NCBI RefSeq assembly: GCF_017349075.1
Contig: NZ_JAFMOF010000002.1
Coordinates: forward strand, 806,001-870,000
Length of the DNA: 64,000 nt
From: Streptomyces triculaminicus
Lineage (GTDB): Bacteria; Actinomycetota; Actinomycetes; Streptomycetales; Streptomycetaceae
Reading direction: 5' to 3'
Numbering within the stretch: position 1 is the first letter of the stretch; each line of letters starts with the position of its first letter. Shown here piece after piece: positions 16,140 to 27,074 of the stretch. Position numbers and translations under genes: made by a program. The notes under the pieces were generated by a model, which saw only the letters and a list, made by a program, of their open reading frames with translations, had not been told where the DNA came from and made no database searches.

Positions 16140-18983
16140 GTGACGACCTCCCACCAGACCTACGTCGCCCCCGACCCGGTCGTCGCCGCCCTGGGCTCCC
16201 TCGGCTCGGCGGTCGACTGCACGGGCCTGCGCAGCCTGTCCCTGGAGGGCCCGCTCGTCCTGTGGCTCGTCGTGGACGGCGAGCTGGACCTGTTCGCCGT
16301 CGACGCCGCGCAGGAGGGCCACTGGCACTTCCTGGGCCGGCTCCAGGCGGGCACTTTGCTGCTCGGCCCGGCCGACGGCCCCGCGCACACGCTCGTCGGA
16401 CGGCCCCTGCAGGGCTGCCTGCTGCGCCGCGTCGAGCTGCGCGAGCTGTACCGCCCGGAGCACGACGGCCAGTGGTACGCCGAGCAGGGGCAGTACGGGC
16501 CCGCCGGCGCGACGCTCAGCCCGCTGGAAGACGCCTTCGCGCTCGGCGTCGGCCGGGGCCTGCGCGTCCTCTACCAGGCGCCGCTGGACGGCCGTGCGGC
16601 CACCGGGCCGGGCGGGGCCGACGACGACGTCCTGTGGATGCAGATCACGCCGGGCAGCGTGCAGTACGGCGCCCTCTACGAGGGATACGGCGACCACACC
16701 GCCGGCACCCTGCTGATCGACGCGGCGATGTGGCAGGGCATGATCGACCAGCAGTACCGGCTGCTGTACGCCCTGGACGGCTGGATCGAGCAGCTGGAAC
16801 GCGCCCACGAGGACCGCACGGCGGCCGGCATCGAGGCCGGCGAGGCCGCCCGGGACCGGGCGGACCGGACGCTGCTGGCCTCCATCGGCCGCCCCGGCGG
16901 CGGACCGCGCCGGGGCGCGGGCGACGACGCGACGTTCGCCGCCTTCCGCCTGGTCGCCGACGCGGCCGGCATCGCCGTGACCGAACCGGCCGACGCCGGT
17001 GCCGCCTCCGCGCGGACGGACCCCCTCGAGCGCATCGCGCTCGCCTCCCGGATCCGCACCCGTACCGTCGCCCTCGGCGGCCGCTGGTGGCGCGAGAACC
17101 TCGGGCCCCTGGTGGGCCGGCGCGAGGAGGACGGGGCGCCGGTCGCCCTGCTGTGGCGGCGCGGCCGGTACGAGGCCGTCGACCCCGCCACCGGCACCCG
17201 CGAGCGCGTCGGCAAGGCCAACGAGGCCGCCTTCGCGCCGCACGCCGTCATGCTCTACCGCCCGCTGCCCCCCGGGAACGTGGGCCTGCTGCGGCTGCTG
17301 CGCTTCAGCGCGCGCGGCACCGGAGGGGACCTGCGCGGCATCGCCGTGGGCGGACTCGTCGCCGTCGCCCTGGGCGCGCTCGTGCCCATCGCCACCGGCC
17401 GGGTGCTCGGCACGTACGTACCCCGTGCCGAGAACGGGCTCATCGTGCAGACCACCATGGCGCTCATCGCCACCGGCGTCGTCTCGGCCGCCTTCATGCT
17501 GCTGCAGAACATCTCCGTCCTGCGCGTCGAGGGCCGGATCGAGGCCACCGTGCAGCCCGCCGTGTGGGACCGGCTGCTGCGGCTGCCGACGTCGTTCTTC
17601 GCCGGCCGCTCCACCGGCGAGCTGGCGGCCGCGGCCATGGGCGTCAGCTCCATCCGCCACATGCTGTCCGGCATCGGCCCGGTGGTCCTCCAGGCGGGCG
17701 CGGTCGGCACGGTCAACCTCGTCCTGCTGCTCGTGTACAGCGTGCCGCTGGCGATGACGGCCCTTGCCATGCTGCTCGTCGTCGCCGTCGTCTTCCTCGG
17801 GCTCGGGCTGTGGCAGCTGCGCTGGCAGCGGCAGCTGATCACGCTCGGCAACAAGCTCGACAACCAGGCCTTCCAGACCCTGCGCGGGCTGCCCAAGCTG
17901 CGCGTGGCCGCGGCCGAGAGCTTCGCCTACGCGGCCTGGGCCCGGGAGTTCGCCCGCACCCGCGAGCTGCAGCAGCGCATCGGCCGGGTCAAGAACGCCG
18001 TCACCGTGCTCAACGCCGTCTATCTGCCGCTGTGCACGCTGGTGATGTTCATGCTGCTGGCCGGCCCCGCCCGGGGCAGCATGTCCGCCGACGCGTTCCT
18101 CACCTTCAGCACCGCCGTGACGATGATGCTGTCCTCGGTCACCCAGCTGACCGGCGCCCTCCTCTCGGCGGCCGCCGTGCAACCGATGTTCGAACAGATC
18201 AAGCCGGTCCTGCGGGAGCCCACCGAGGTCCCCGGCTCCAGCGTCCAGCCCGGCGAACTGAGCGGCGCCCTCGAGGCCAAGGGCCTGTCCTACCGCTACA
18301 CCGACGACGGCCCCCTGGTGCTCGACGACGTGTCGTTCGAGATACGGCCGGGGGAGTTCGTGGCGATCGTCGGGGCCAGCGGCTGCGGCAAGTCGACCCT
18401 GCTGCGGCTGCTCATCGGCTTCGACAGGCCGGTCTCCGGCAGCGTCCTCTACGACGGCCAGGACCTGGCGGCGCTCGACCGGGCGGCCGTGCGCCGTCAG
18501 TGCGGCGTCGTCCTGCAGAACGCCCAGCCCTTCTCCGGCTCGATCCTCGACTGCATTCGCGGCGCCGGGACGTACTCGCTGGAGGAGGCGTGGGAGGCGG
18601 CCGCGATGGCGGGCCTGGCCGAGGACGTCAAGGCCATGCCCATGGGCATGCACACCGTGCTCTCCGACGGCGGGGGCACCGTCTCGGGCGGCCAGCGCCA
18701 GCGGCTGATGATCGCCCAGGCCCTCGTCCGCAAGCCGCGCGTCCTTTTCTTCGACGAGGCCACCAGCGCGCTGGACAACGAGGCCCAGCGCGTGGTCATC
18801 GAGTCCACCCGCGCCCTGCGCGCCACGCGCGTCGTGATCGCCCACCGGCTGTCCACGATCATGGACGCCGACCGGGTGATCGTCATGGCGGACGGACGGG
18901 TGGTCCAGCAGGGGCCGCCCGGCCGGCTGCTCGCCGAGCCGGGCGGCCTCTTCCACGAGCTGGTCCGGCGCCAGCTCGGCTGA
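16140..18983 (+). CDS. NHLM-type second ABC transporter with N-terminal sensor-like region
   Basis: A 947-residue ABC protein. The first 360 or so residues lack a C39 peptidase and instead include a beta-rich cyclic-nucleotide-binding-like region (LWLVVDGELDLFAVD...FLGRLQAGTLLLG), as in the NHLM bacteriocin system's second ABC protein. The membrane domain follows (about 400-690), then a nucleotide-binding domain with Walker A GASGCGKST at about 745, signature VSGGQRQRL at about 850, Walker B VLFFDEATSALD and H-loop IAHRLSTI. It starts at GTG 16140, right after the stop of the C39 exporter, so the two are coupled. NHLM systems need both proteins; this one may form a heterodimeric exporter with the first. 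Confidence 0.88.
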   Translation: MTTSHQTYVAPDPVVAALGSLGSAVDCTGLRSLSLEGPLVLWLVVDGELDLFAVDAAQEGHWHFLGRLQAGTLLLGPADGPAHTLVGRPLQGCLLRRVELRELYRPEHDGQWYAEQGQYGPAGATLSPLEDAFALGVGRGLRVLYQAPLDGRAATGPGGADDDVLWMQITPGSVQYGALYEGYGDHTAGTLLIDAAMWQGMIDQQYRLLYALDGWIEQLERAHEDRTAAGIEAGEAARDRADRTLLASIGRPGGGPRRGAGDDATFAAFRLVADAAGIAVTEPADAGAASARTDPLERIALASRIRTRTVALGGRWWRENLGPLVGRREEDGAPVALLWRRGRYEAVDPATGTRERVGKANEAAFAPHAVMLYRPLPPGNVGLLRLLRFSARGTGGDLRGIAVGGLVAVALGALVPIATGRVLGTYVPRAENGLIVQTTMALIATGVVSAAFMLLQNISVLRVEGRIEATVQPAVWDRLLRLPTSFFAGRSTGELAAAAMGVSSIRHMLSGIGPVVLQAGAVGTVNLVLLLVYSVPLAMTALAMLLVVAVVFLGLGLWQLRWQRQLITLGNKLDNQAFQTLRGLPKLRVAAAESFAYAAWAREFARTRELQQRIGRVKNAVTVLNAVYLPLCTLVMFMLLAGPARGSMSADAFLTFSTAVTMMLSSVTQLTGALLSAAAVQPMFEQIKPVLREPTEVPGSSVQPGELSGALEAKGLSYRYTDDGPLVLDDVSFEIRPGEFVAIVGASGCGKSTLLRLLIGFDRPVSGSVLYDGQDLAALDRAAVRRQCGVVLQNAQPFSGSILDCIRGAGTYSLEEAWEAAAMAGLAEDVKAMPMGMHTVLSDGGGTVSGGQRQRLMIAQALVRKPRVLFFDEATSALDNEAQRVVIESTRALRATRVVIAHRLSTIMDADRVIVMADGRVVQQGPPGRLLAEPGGLFHELVRRQLG

Positions 18984-19002
18984 ACCGGACGGTGTGCCCG
19001 CA

Positions 19003-22000
19003 TCACCCCTCGACGCCGTAGTACTGCGCGAGGAAGCCGATCACCTGATCCGCATGCGGAACCAGTTCCGGCAGGTGCGCGGCCAGGGCGGCGCGCACGG
19101 CGGCGGAGAGCTCGGCAGCCGAGGTGGCCGCGCCCTTGACGTAGGGGTCGAGGCGGCGGACGAGCTCGTAGTTGCTCTCCACGTCCAGCTGCCGCATCGC
19201 CTGCTCCAGGGGCGCGGCGCCGGCGGCGGCGAGCGGCGGCAGGAGCCGGCTGACGAAGGTGACGCGGTGCATCACCTGCCAGCACGGCGGCTTGCGGTCC
19301 GCCTGGCGGGCCTGGCGCAGGGCGGCGGCGTTGGGGCGGTGCCGTCCAGCCAGGCCGGGTCGACGACCTTGTGGAAGAAGGTGTCGAAGTGCTCGGTGTC
19401 CTCGCCGAGATAGAAGCTGAGGAACCGGTACGCGTCCACCTTGCCCGGGGCGTTGACCGGCTTGCCGTCGGCGTCGAAGACCGGCTTGCGGCCCGCGTCG
19501 TACTGCTGGACGTTGCCGGACGGCGCGCAGGTGACGTTCAGCCCGAAGGAGCGCGTCGCCTCCTTGCCCCGCGCGGTGTCGCCGCCGATCGCGCCGCCCA
19601 GGACGCGGCCCGCGCGCTCGGCGGTGGGGTCGGGCGTGTGGGTCTCGGTGGAGACGGACTCGTAGTAGCCCCGCAGCCGCTGCTGCTCGCGCTGGATGCG
19701 CCGCTTGATGGCGTAGGCCTCGCGCGGCTTGTAGTAGCTGTACTCGCCGTGGTCGCGGGCGCCGGCGTAGTCGGGGTCGAGGACCTTGCCGTGCTCGTCG
19801 TAGCCGACCGCGCCGTCGAGCGTGCCCTGCTTGGTATAGCGGGGGTTGAGGGGGAAGGGGATGACGTTCCAGTCCTTGGGGACGTCGGGGTTGGGCTGGA
19901 TGCGATAGGCGACCAGGGCCCCGGAGTGCGCGATCCGCAGCGCGAAGACGTCGGCGGTCTGGGACTGGACGACGGCGAAGCCGGTGTTGACGGGCACATA
20001 GCGGCGCCCGAGGGACGGGTTGAGGGGCCTGAGCGGGTCCTCCCAGCTGCCCGAGAGGTCGACCTTCATGGCACGGGCGGTGTTCTCGCCCTGCGAGACG
20101 GCGGTCTCCTCGGCCCAGCTGTTGGAGAACTCCAGGCTGCCCCGGACGCCCGCCGACACCTTCGCCTTCACCATCGACTTGGCGACGCCGAAGCCGAGCG
20201 GTGCGCTGATCATCCACATGTCGACGTCGACCTCGTTGGAGAGGGCGAAGCCGAACGCCGCGTCGACGCTGCGTTCCTTGGCCGACGACAGCGAGTGGAC
20301 GACCTCCTCCGCCTGCCTGAGCTCCACCGACGCGACGCTGTCGTACGTCGCGCGGTCCGGGTCGATCGTGTTGGGCGTGAGGTTCTCCGACGGCACCGGC
20401 GGCGCGCCCTCGACGTAGCCGACCAACTGCGGGTCGAACTGCACCTGGCTGACCCATTCGCTGACCAGATCACCGACCTTGTAGCCGGTGACCAGGTGCC
20501 AGCGCCCGTCCCGCAGGTAGCCGTACGCCCGCTTCAGGACGCCGAACGCCTCGCCCTTGGCGGTGTACTGCATGTCCGCGTACTCGGCGACGGCCGGCGA
20601 GCCCGTGACCGTCTCGTGGAAGGGGGTCCGCATCGCGGCGAGCGCCGAGCGGACCTGGGCGGTGTCGGTGGAGACCGGCGCGGTGGAGAGCACGGCGGCG
20701 GGGCGCGCGTCACCGTCCTTCAGCGTCAGGTGGTTGCCGCGCAGTCCCTCGTCCCGCACGAGATCGGCAGCCTCGTCGGTGGAGGCCCGGTCGAACGGCC
20801 AGTAGGCGATCAGATCCTCCTTCTCGCCCTTGAGCCGGCTGAAGAGGTTGTCGAGGACCTGCTCCTGGGTGCGGGCGGTGCGCCAGATCCGCACGTCCTC
20901 AAGGACGCCGTGGAAGACCTGGTCCGGCCGGCCGCCCTCCTTCGTCCGGGCGCCCAGGGAGAGCTGGGCGTCGCCGTAGTCGGCGAAGTCCGGTGAGTCC
21001 AGCGGGTCGCAGGCCACCGAGACGCCGTTGCGGTAGAGCCGGAAGGCGCTGCCGCGCGGGTCGGGGTTGCGGGTCCAGCGGGCGCCGCGCAGCCGCAGGG
21101 CGTGCGAGCCGGTGGTGTCGGCGGCGGTGTTGCCCGCGTTCTCCTCGAACCGCCAGTGCGCGGTCAGGCCCCGGTCGCGCGCCGAGACGGGTGCGCCGGG
21201 CTGGGCGGCGTCGCGCGCCGCGCCCCACAGCCGGACCTCGGCGATCACACCGGAGAAGCCGTGCGTCTCCAGGCCCTCGCGTGCGCGGCCGATGTCGAGG
21301 GTGCCGGTGTCGCCCTTGGGGCCCGGGCCCTCGTAGCGGGCGGTACCGGCCTCGCGGCCGTCGATGTGGAAGCGGATGTCCTGCCATTCCTGGACGGCGA
21401 CGGACTCCACCAGCTCGACCGTCTGCTTGCCGGCCTTGCCGTCCGCCCCGACGGCGGTGATCTCCTTGTTGCCCTTGCGCTCCTGCATCGACCGGCCGCC
21501 CTTACGGACGACACCGATCCGGTGAAACGTTCCGGCGGTCAGGGCCTCGGTGGAGGCGAGGCGTACGAGCCGACCGTCCGGCTCCTCGAAGGCGAACTCC
21601 AGCTTGCCGTCGGGCAGGACGAGCAGCCGGTACGGGACGCTGCCGCCGGAGCCGTCGGCGGCACGGCCCTTGGACAGCAGGCCCTGGGTGCCGCCGAGGG
21701 CGTCGACGCGGCAGAAGACCTCGACCGTGAGGTCGTCGAGGATGTCGAGGGCGTCGTTGTCGGGCGCGTCGAGGTAGGCGCCGTCGGTGAGCGCGACGGC
21801 CCAGGATTGCTCGTAGGCGGCCGCGAGGTGCGCCCACTCGTGCGGGGGGAAGGAGTCGCGGGTGGCCACCAGCCGGTCGCCGACCCCGGCGACGACGCGG
21901 TACGCCGGTCCGCCGCCCGGTCGAGCGCGGCGGGCGCGGTCGCGGTGGTGACGCCACCGCGGAGGTAGACGTGCCGGCCCTGGCCCGAGCGGTCCAGGAC

Positions 22001-25000
22001 GCCCGGCTTGCCGCCGACTCGGGCGGCCGGGTCGGTGTACGGCCAGTAGCCCATGAGCCCGGGCTCCTTGCCGGACAGCCGACGGTTCCTCAGCTCCCGG
22101 ACCTCCGCGAGGGTGCGGGCGGTGCCCCAGAGCCTGACCTCGTCCATTTCGACCGCTGCGTAGTCGGCCACCCAGCCGGCGAAGGAGCTGCCGAAGCTGA
22201 AGAGGCCGTCTCCCTGGTAGGTGCCCGCCGCGACGCGCCTGGCCTCCTCGGCGCCGTCCTTGTAGATCACCTGTTCCCGGGTGGTCGCGTCGAAGGAACA
22301 GGCCCAGTGGTGCCAGTCGGTGTCGTCGTTGCCGTAGTTGGTGGTGACGTCGTCACCGTAGAACCCGAACCTGAAGGCACTGGTCTCGGTCAAACCGATG
22401 TGCAGGGCGTTCCTCGTGCTGCCGCGCGACGTCCCGTGGCCGACGACGTACTGCGCCCTGCCGTTCCACTTCGTGGTGCGGCGCGCCCAGAACTCCACAG
22501 TGAACGACTGGCCGGCGAGGCTGAAGCCGTTCTCGGTCATGGCCACGCCGCTCTTGCCGTCGAAGTCCAGGGCGGGCACGACGGGGGCGTCCGGGGCGAA
22601 CAGCCCCAGCGTGTACGGGGCCTCGCCGGTGCCGGCGTGGACGATCCTGGCCGCGCCGGACACCTGCTCGGGGTTGATCCACGCCTCCAGGGTCAGGTCG
22701 CGGGTCACCGCGGCCCTGTCCAGCTGCTCCTTCGGCAGGGAGAGGACGTTCTGCTGCCCGTCGAAGGAGTAGGCCCGGCCCGGTTTGTCCGCGCGCCAGC
22801 GGCAGCCGTGCCCGGCGACCAGGCCGGACACCTCGCCGAGCGGGACCTCGTGTGCCGTACCCGGGTCGGCGAGCACCAGTCGCGAGCCCGCGGACAGCGG
22901 GACGCCGGGGCGGCTGGAGGCGGCCCGGCGGTGGTCGTAGCGCAGCCGCTGGACCGCCTCACCGGGCCGGGGCTCGGGTCCGCCCTCGCCGTCACCCAGG
23001 CGGAGCGAGGTGGCCCCCGGCGCGTGACCGGCCTCCGTGAGGTAGAGATGGCCGCCGACCGTGACGGGCGTACGGGCGGGAAGCGGAACCGTGAGGGCCT
23101 CGGCGAGCCGGAGGACGCCACCGACGACGTCGCCGGCCTTGCCCCCGGACAGGAGTCGCGTGGTCGCGTCGAACGACTTCACCGTACCCACCGTGACGGG
23201 CTCCTCCGGTGCCCCGTTGACGATCGCGGCGAAGTCGGCGGCGCCGCGCGGCAGCCCCTTCCAGGTCTCGCTCTCCTCGCCCCGCTCGACGGTCACATCG
23301 CACAGACCGGGCCCGTCGCCTTCCGTGACCCGGACCCGTACCGCGCCCAGGTCGGTGCCGGAGTCGCGGGCGGCGAAGGTGAGGCCCGTGCCGTCGCCCG
23401 CCGTCAGCCGCCGGGAGGAGCGCACGACGGAGGTGTCGTAGTAGGCGGCGAAGAACTGCCCGTTGGAGCCGCGGAAGTACAGCACGACGTTTCCGGTGGC
23501 GCTGTCCAGCAGGTACGGCCGGTCGGCCGAGCGGGCGAAGGCCAGCAGGGCGCCGGAGCAGCTCAGACCGGTGCGGTCGAGGAAGAGCTGCGGCATGGGC
23601 AGCGCGATGTCGTCCGCACCCTTGAGACCGCCGGTGAGGCGGGCGAGCTCGTCGCGCTTGGCCGCCAGTTCGGCCTGGTGGGCCGAGATCTCCCGCTGCC
23701 GCCGCTCCAGCAGCTCGCGCTGGGGGCGGAGTTCGGCGAGCTGGGCGTCGGGGGACTCGACGCGCCTGCCCGCATCGCGGATGTCGGAATGCCCGAACTC
23801 GTGGAGTGCGACCCGCTCGAGGACGATCAGTCCTTCGCCGGACTCGGTGACCGTGGCGGTGTCGTACTGGACGACGCGGTCGCCGAGCCGGTCGGGGGCG
23901 CAGACCGCCTTCCCGCTGTACCGGTTGACGACGGTGCTGTAGCCGTCGCTCCGCTCGGCTATGTGGAAGTGGGTGTTCCAGGCGCCGGCGTTCCGTGACC
24001 ACACGATCAGGGGCGCGTCGTCGTCCCGGCGCTCACCGGCGACGTTCATGTCCTTGCCGGTGTGCGGATTGTGCAGGTGGTAGGGCGTGGGGCCGCTCCA
24101 GGACGCCCCCGGGGGAATCAGGACGGCCCACAGCGCCGACTTCGCCTCCTTGTCGGAGGTCCTGATCAGCGGTGGTTCGCTCCCGGCACCGTCGTCCTTC
24201 ACGGCCAGGTACTGCGGCTTGCCGTCCCGGGTGTTCTTGAAGCGGAGTCGGCATGTCCAGCCGGCGATGTCCTGCCACCGGGTGTAGAAGCCCTCGCGCA
24301 GCCGCTCCAGCTCCGGTACGTCGGCGGTCTTCCGGGTGAGGTCGGCGACCTCGGCCTCCTTGGCCGTGATGTCCCCGACCAGCTCCCGGATCCGGCCGTC
24401 CAGCTCGCTGATCGCCTCGATGTCCGCGCTGCCCTCCGGCGCGGCGAGCACCGGCAGGTCCAGCTCGTCCGGCACCTGCGCGAGGCGCCCGTCGCGCCCG
24501 ACGCCGAAGTCGACCGTGGCCAGGTACGACTCCTCGGTCCCCGCACCGGTCCTCGGGTCGGGCCCGGAGGCGGCGTACGACAGCAGGACGCGGGCCTGGC
24601 GCTTGGCGGGCCTGGGCTCCTTGTCGTAGCCCGTGGTGGTCGCTTCCTGCTGGTGGTAGAGGACGGCGGACAGGCCGGAGACGGCCTTCCGGCCGGCCAC
24701 CGCGAAGCTGTCCCGGCGGACACCGGGGTGGTCGCCGATGGGTGCTTCGGAAATCACCCACTTCGGGCCGCCGACGAGTTCGCCATGGCGGGCGTGGTCG
24801 GTCTGGTCGTGCAGCCGGGTGCCGGCGCCCTGGTGGAGGGCGCGGCCCAGCAGCAGGGCGCCGGTGCCGGTGTAGTCGCCGCCGGTGGTGCGGCTGCCGG
24901 CCTCCTCGCCGTCGCGGTAGATGGTCTGCCTGCGGGCCTTGTGGTCGTGGACGCAGGCCCGGTGGTGCCAGGCGGTGTCCACGGCCGGGGCGTCGGCGTT

Positions 25001-26156
25001 GAGGTCGTCGGCGTAGAACGCGAAGGTGAAGCGGTCGTCCTCGCGGAAGCCGATGTGCAGGGACTTGAGGGGGGCGCCGCCCTCGTCGCCATGGCCGACG
25101 AGGAACTCCTGGCGGCCCGACGCCGTGCGCCGCGCCCAGAACTCGACGGTGAAGTCCCGGCCGGCGAGCTCCGGCCCCTCGGCGACGCGCACATGGGCAT
25201 CGCCCTCGCCGAAGGCCAGCGCGGTCTCGGCGTGCCCCTCCGTGCTCACCACCGGTACGAGCGGCTGCCCGGTGAACGGACAGGTGCCGGGCCCACTCTC
25301 GTACACCGCGTCGCGGTACGCGGGATCGGGGCTGGTCCACGCCTGGGTGCCCTGGAGGTTGAACAGCCCGTCGCGGCCCTGCTCGACGTTGAAGGAGTCG
25401 ATGCGGCCGGTGGCGTCGTTGTGCGCGAAGATCTGCCAGCGCTGCTGCCCGTGCACGGCGGTGGGGACGAGCAGCGCGGCGAAGCGCCCGCCGGAGAGGT
25501 TCCGTACGAACGACAGCTCCTGGGTCGGCTCGCGGAAGGGGCGGCCTTCCATGTCCGTCGTGCCCAGGCTGTCCTTGGCCGAGTCGGGGCGGTTCTTGTG
25601 CCGGCTGCGGCGGTAGCGGGCCTCGAGGACCGGCTTCAGCTCACCGCCCACCAGCAGGAAGCGGTCGCACAGCAGGGTGTCCGCGACGAGCGGCACCTTC
25701 GCGCCGGCGGCGTCCTGGGCGTAGTCGGTGCGGTCCGGGTCGCCGGAGGAGGCGCCGCCGGTCAGCTTGTGGACGGCGTCGGGGTGATCGGCGCCCACGG
25801 ACTGGCGCAGCACCACGATGTGGGTGCCGTCGGACAGCGCGTGGAAGGGGGCGAGGGCGGTGAGCCGGGCCGCTGCCGCCGTGCTTGACGGTCGGCAGGG
25901 CGGTGGCGCCGACGGCCGCGAAGCCCACGTCGGTGATCTCGGAGGGGAAGCGGAGTGCGAGGGGGTTCTCCGACCAGTAGGCGGCGTCCAGTTCGCCCTT
26001 GCTCTCGTCGTGCCGCGCCGGATCGAGGACGGTGTAGACGAGCCGCCGCTGCTCGTCCATGGCCAGCGCCACCGTGGTGCCCTGGTGCCGCACGGTGGTG
26101 GTGTGGACATAGGGGCGGTCGCTGTACACCTTCAGTAAGTGCTGCTCGCCGGACAA
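19003..26156 (-). pseudogene. Giant LamG/ricin-like multidomain protein, three frameshifts
   Basis: About 2,380 codons read through three single-base frame changes: near 25878-25890, near 21907-21917, and at the GGGG run 19333-19336. Protein sequence is coherent on both sides of each. The start is TTG 26156, with AGGAGAGG just upstream; codon 7 (26138-26136) is TTA, hence bldA-dependent. No signal peptide is visible. In order I see an N-terminal unknown domain, a LamG-type sandwich (FTVEFWARRTASG...), a coiled coil, a ricin-like trefoil (YHLHNPHTGKDMNV), another coiled coil, a beta region, two more LamG domains (FTVEFWARRTTKW..., LTVEVFCRVDALGG...) and a C-terminal domain with LVGYVEGAPPVPSENLT. 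The last may be membrane-active, but that is inference. The gene is convergent with the exporter operon (19-base gap). It may be intact in life if the shifts are sequence errors. Confidence 0.75.
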
Positions 26157-26340
26157 AACCTCTCCTCTGGAACGACGTGCGGGAGCCGAGGGAAACCCCT
26201 CTGACCTGCGCCGCTCTCGCCCAGCGAGCGCGGCGATCACACGACTTACCGGTGCGAATTCCGCGTCAAGGAGCGGTTTTCGCCACCGGGTCCGGAAATA
26301 GGGAGCCCGTCGGCGGCGAGGGTGTCCCGCCCGGCCGCGC

Positions 26341-26370
26341 GGCCGGGAGGAGCGGCGCTCCTCCCGGGCC
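26341..26370. terminator. Hairpin downstream of isochorismatase-like gene
   Basis: GGGAGGAGCG (26345-26354) pairs with 26356-26365, extended by GGCC/GGCC on the flanks. It lies 13 bases beyond the stop of the minus-strand gene ending at 26383. Confidence 0.65.
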
Positions 26371-26382
26371 GCCGCGTGCCGC

Positions 26383-26979
26383 TCAGCCCTTGGCGGCCTC
26401 GACCAGCTCCGCCGTCGGGACGATCTCGGCGAACCCGCCGCCCTGGAGGTTGACCGCGGTGGCGTAGGCCAGCTCCCGGGCGGTGAGCCGGTACCCCTCC
26501 GGGCCCCGCAGGTCGAAGGTGTGGGTGGCGTCCAGCGCGAACAGCACCTCGTAGCCGAGGTTGCCGCCCATGCGGGCCGTGGTCTCCGCGCACATGTTGG
26601 TCTGGATGCCGGTGACGACGAACTGCCGTACGCCCTGCGCCTCGAACCACTCGCCCAGGTCCGGCGTGCCGTAGAAGGCCGAGTTGACCGTCTTCGTCAC
26701 GAACAGCTCCGGGCCCTCGCCCCGGCCCCGGCGCTCCTCGACGAAGTCCTTGAGGTCGTTGCCCTCCTGGCCGGGGCGCAGCGGCGAGCCGGGCTTGGCG
26801 GAGTCATGGCGTACGAACACCACCGGCCGGCCGGTCGCCTGCCAGGCGTCGATCAGCGCCGCGATGTTCGCCTCCGCCTCGGGGTTGTCCCTGGGGCCCC
26901 AGTGCTCCGCCTCGTCGAAGCCCTTCTGTACGTCGATGACGATCAGTGCCGCGTTGCCGTGAATCTCTCGCTTGTTCAT
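26383..26979 (-). CDS. Isochorismatase-family cysteine hydrolase
   Basis: A 198-residue cytoplasmic hydrolase with the family's catalytic triad: Asp in ALIVIDVQKGF near residue 17, Lys in VTKTVNSAF near 95 and Cys in TGIQTNMCAETTAR near 128. These enzymes hydrolyse amides or ethers such as isochorismate, nicotinamide or ureido compounds; the substrate cannot be told from sequence. The ATG at 26979 is favoured over the GTG at 26985 because AGGATC then lies at normal distance. It is transcribed divergently from a GlxA-type regulator 95 bases away, a pairing that suggests direct control. Confidence 0.85.
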   Translation of the reverse strand: MNKREIHGNAALIVIDVQKGFDEAEHWGPRDNPEAEANIAALIDAWQATGRPVVFVRHDSAKPGSPLRPGQEGNDLKDFVEERRGRGEGPELFVTKTVNSAFYGTPDLGEWFEAQGVRQFVVTGIQTNMCAETTARMGGNLGYEVLFALDATHTFDLRGPEGYRLTARELAYATAVNLQGGGFAEIVPTAELVEAAKG

Positions 26980-27074
26980 GACCACGATCCTGCCGTCGGC
27001 GGGAGCGCCCGGACAGTGGCAGGACTGCCGGGGTTCGATGGCTTTCTGCCACCCCGTCGGGGCATACTCCGTGC

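Noticed and set aside
13805..18956. Long minus-strand frames opposite the two ABC transporter genes
   Set aside because: Composition is Asp/Gly/Val/Gln-rich without motifs; the + strand carries complete ATPase and peptidase motifs.
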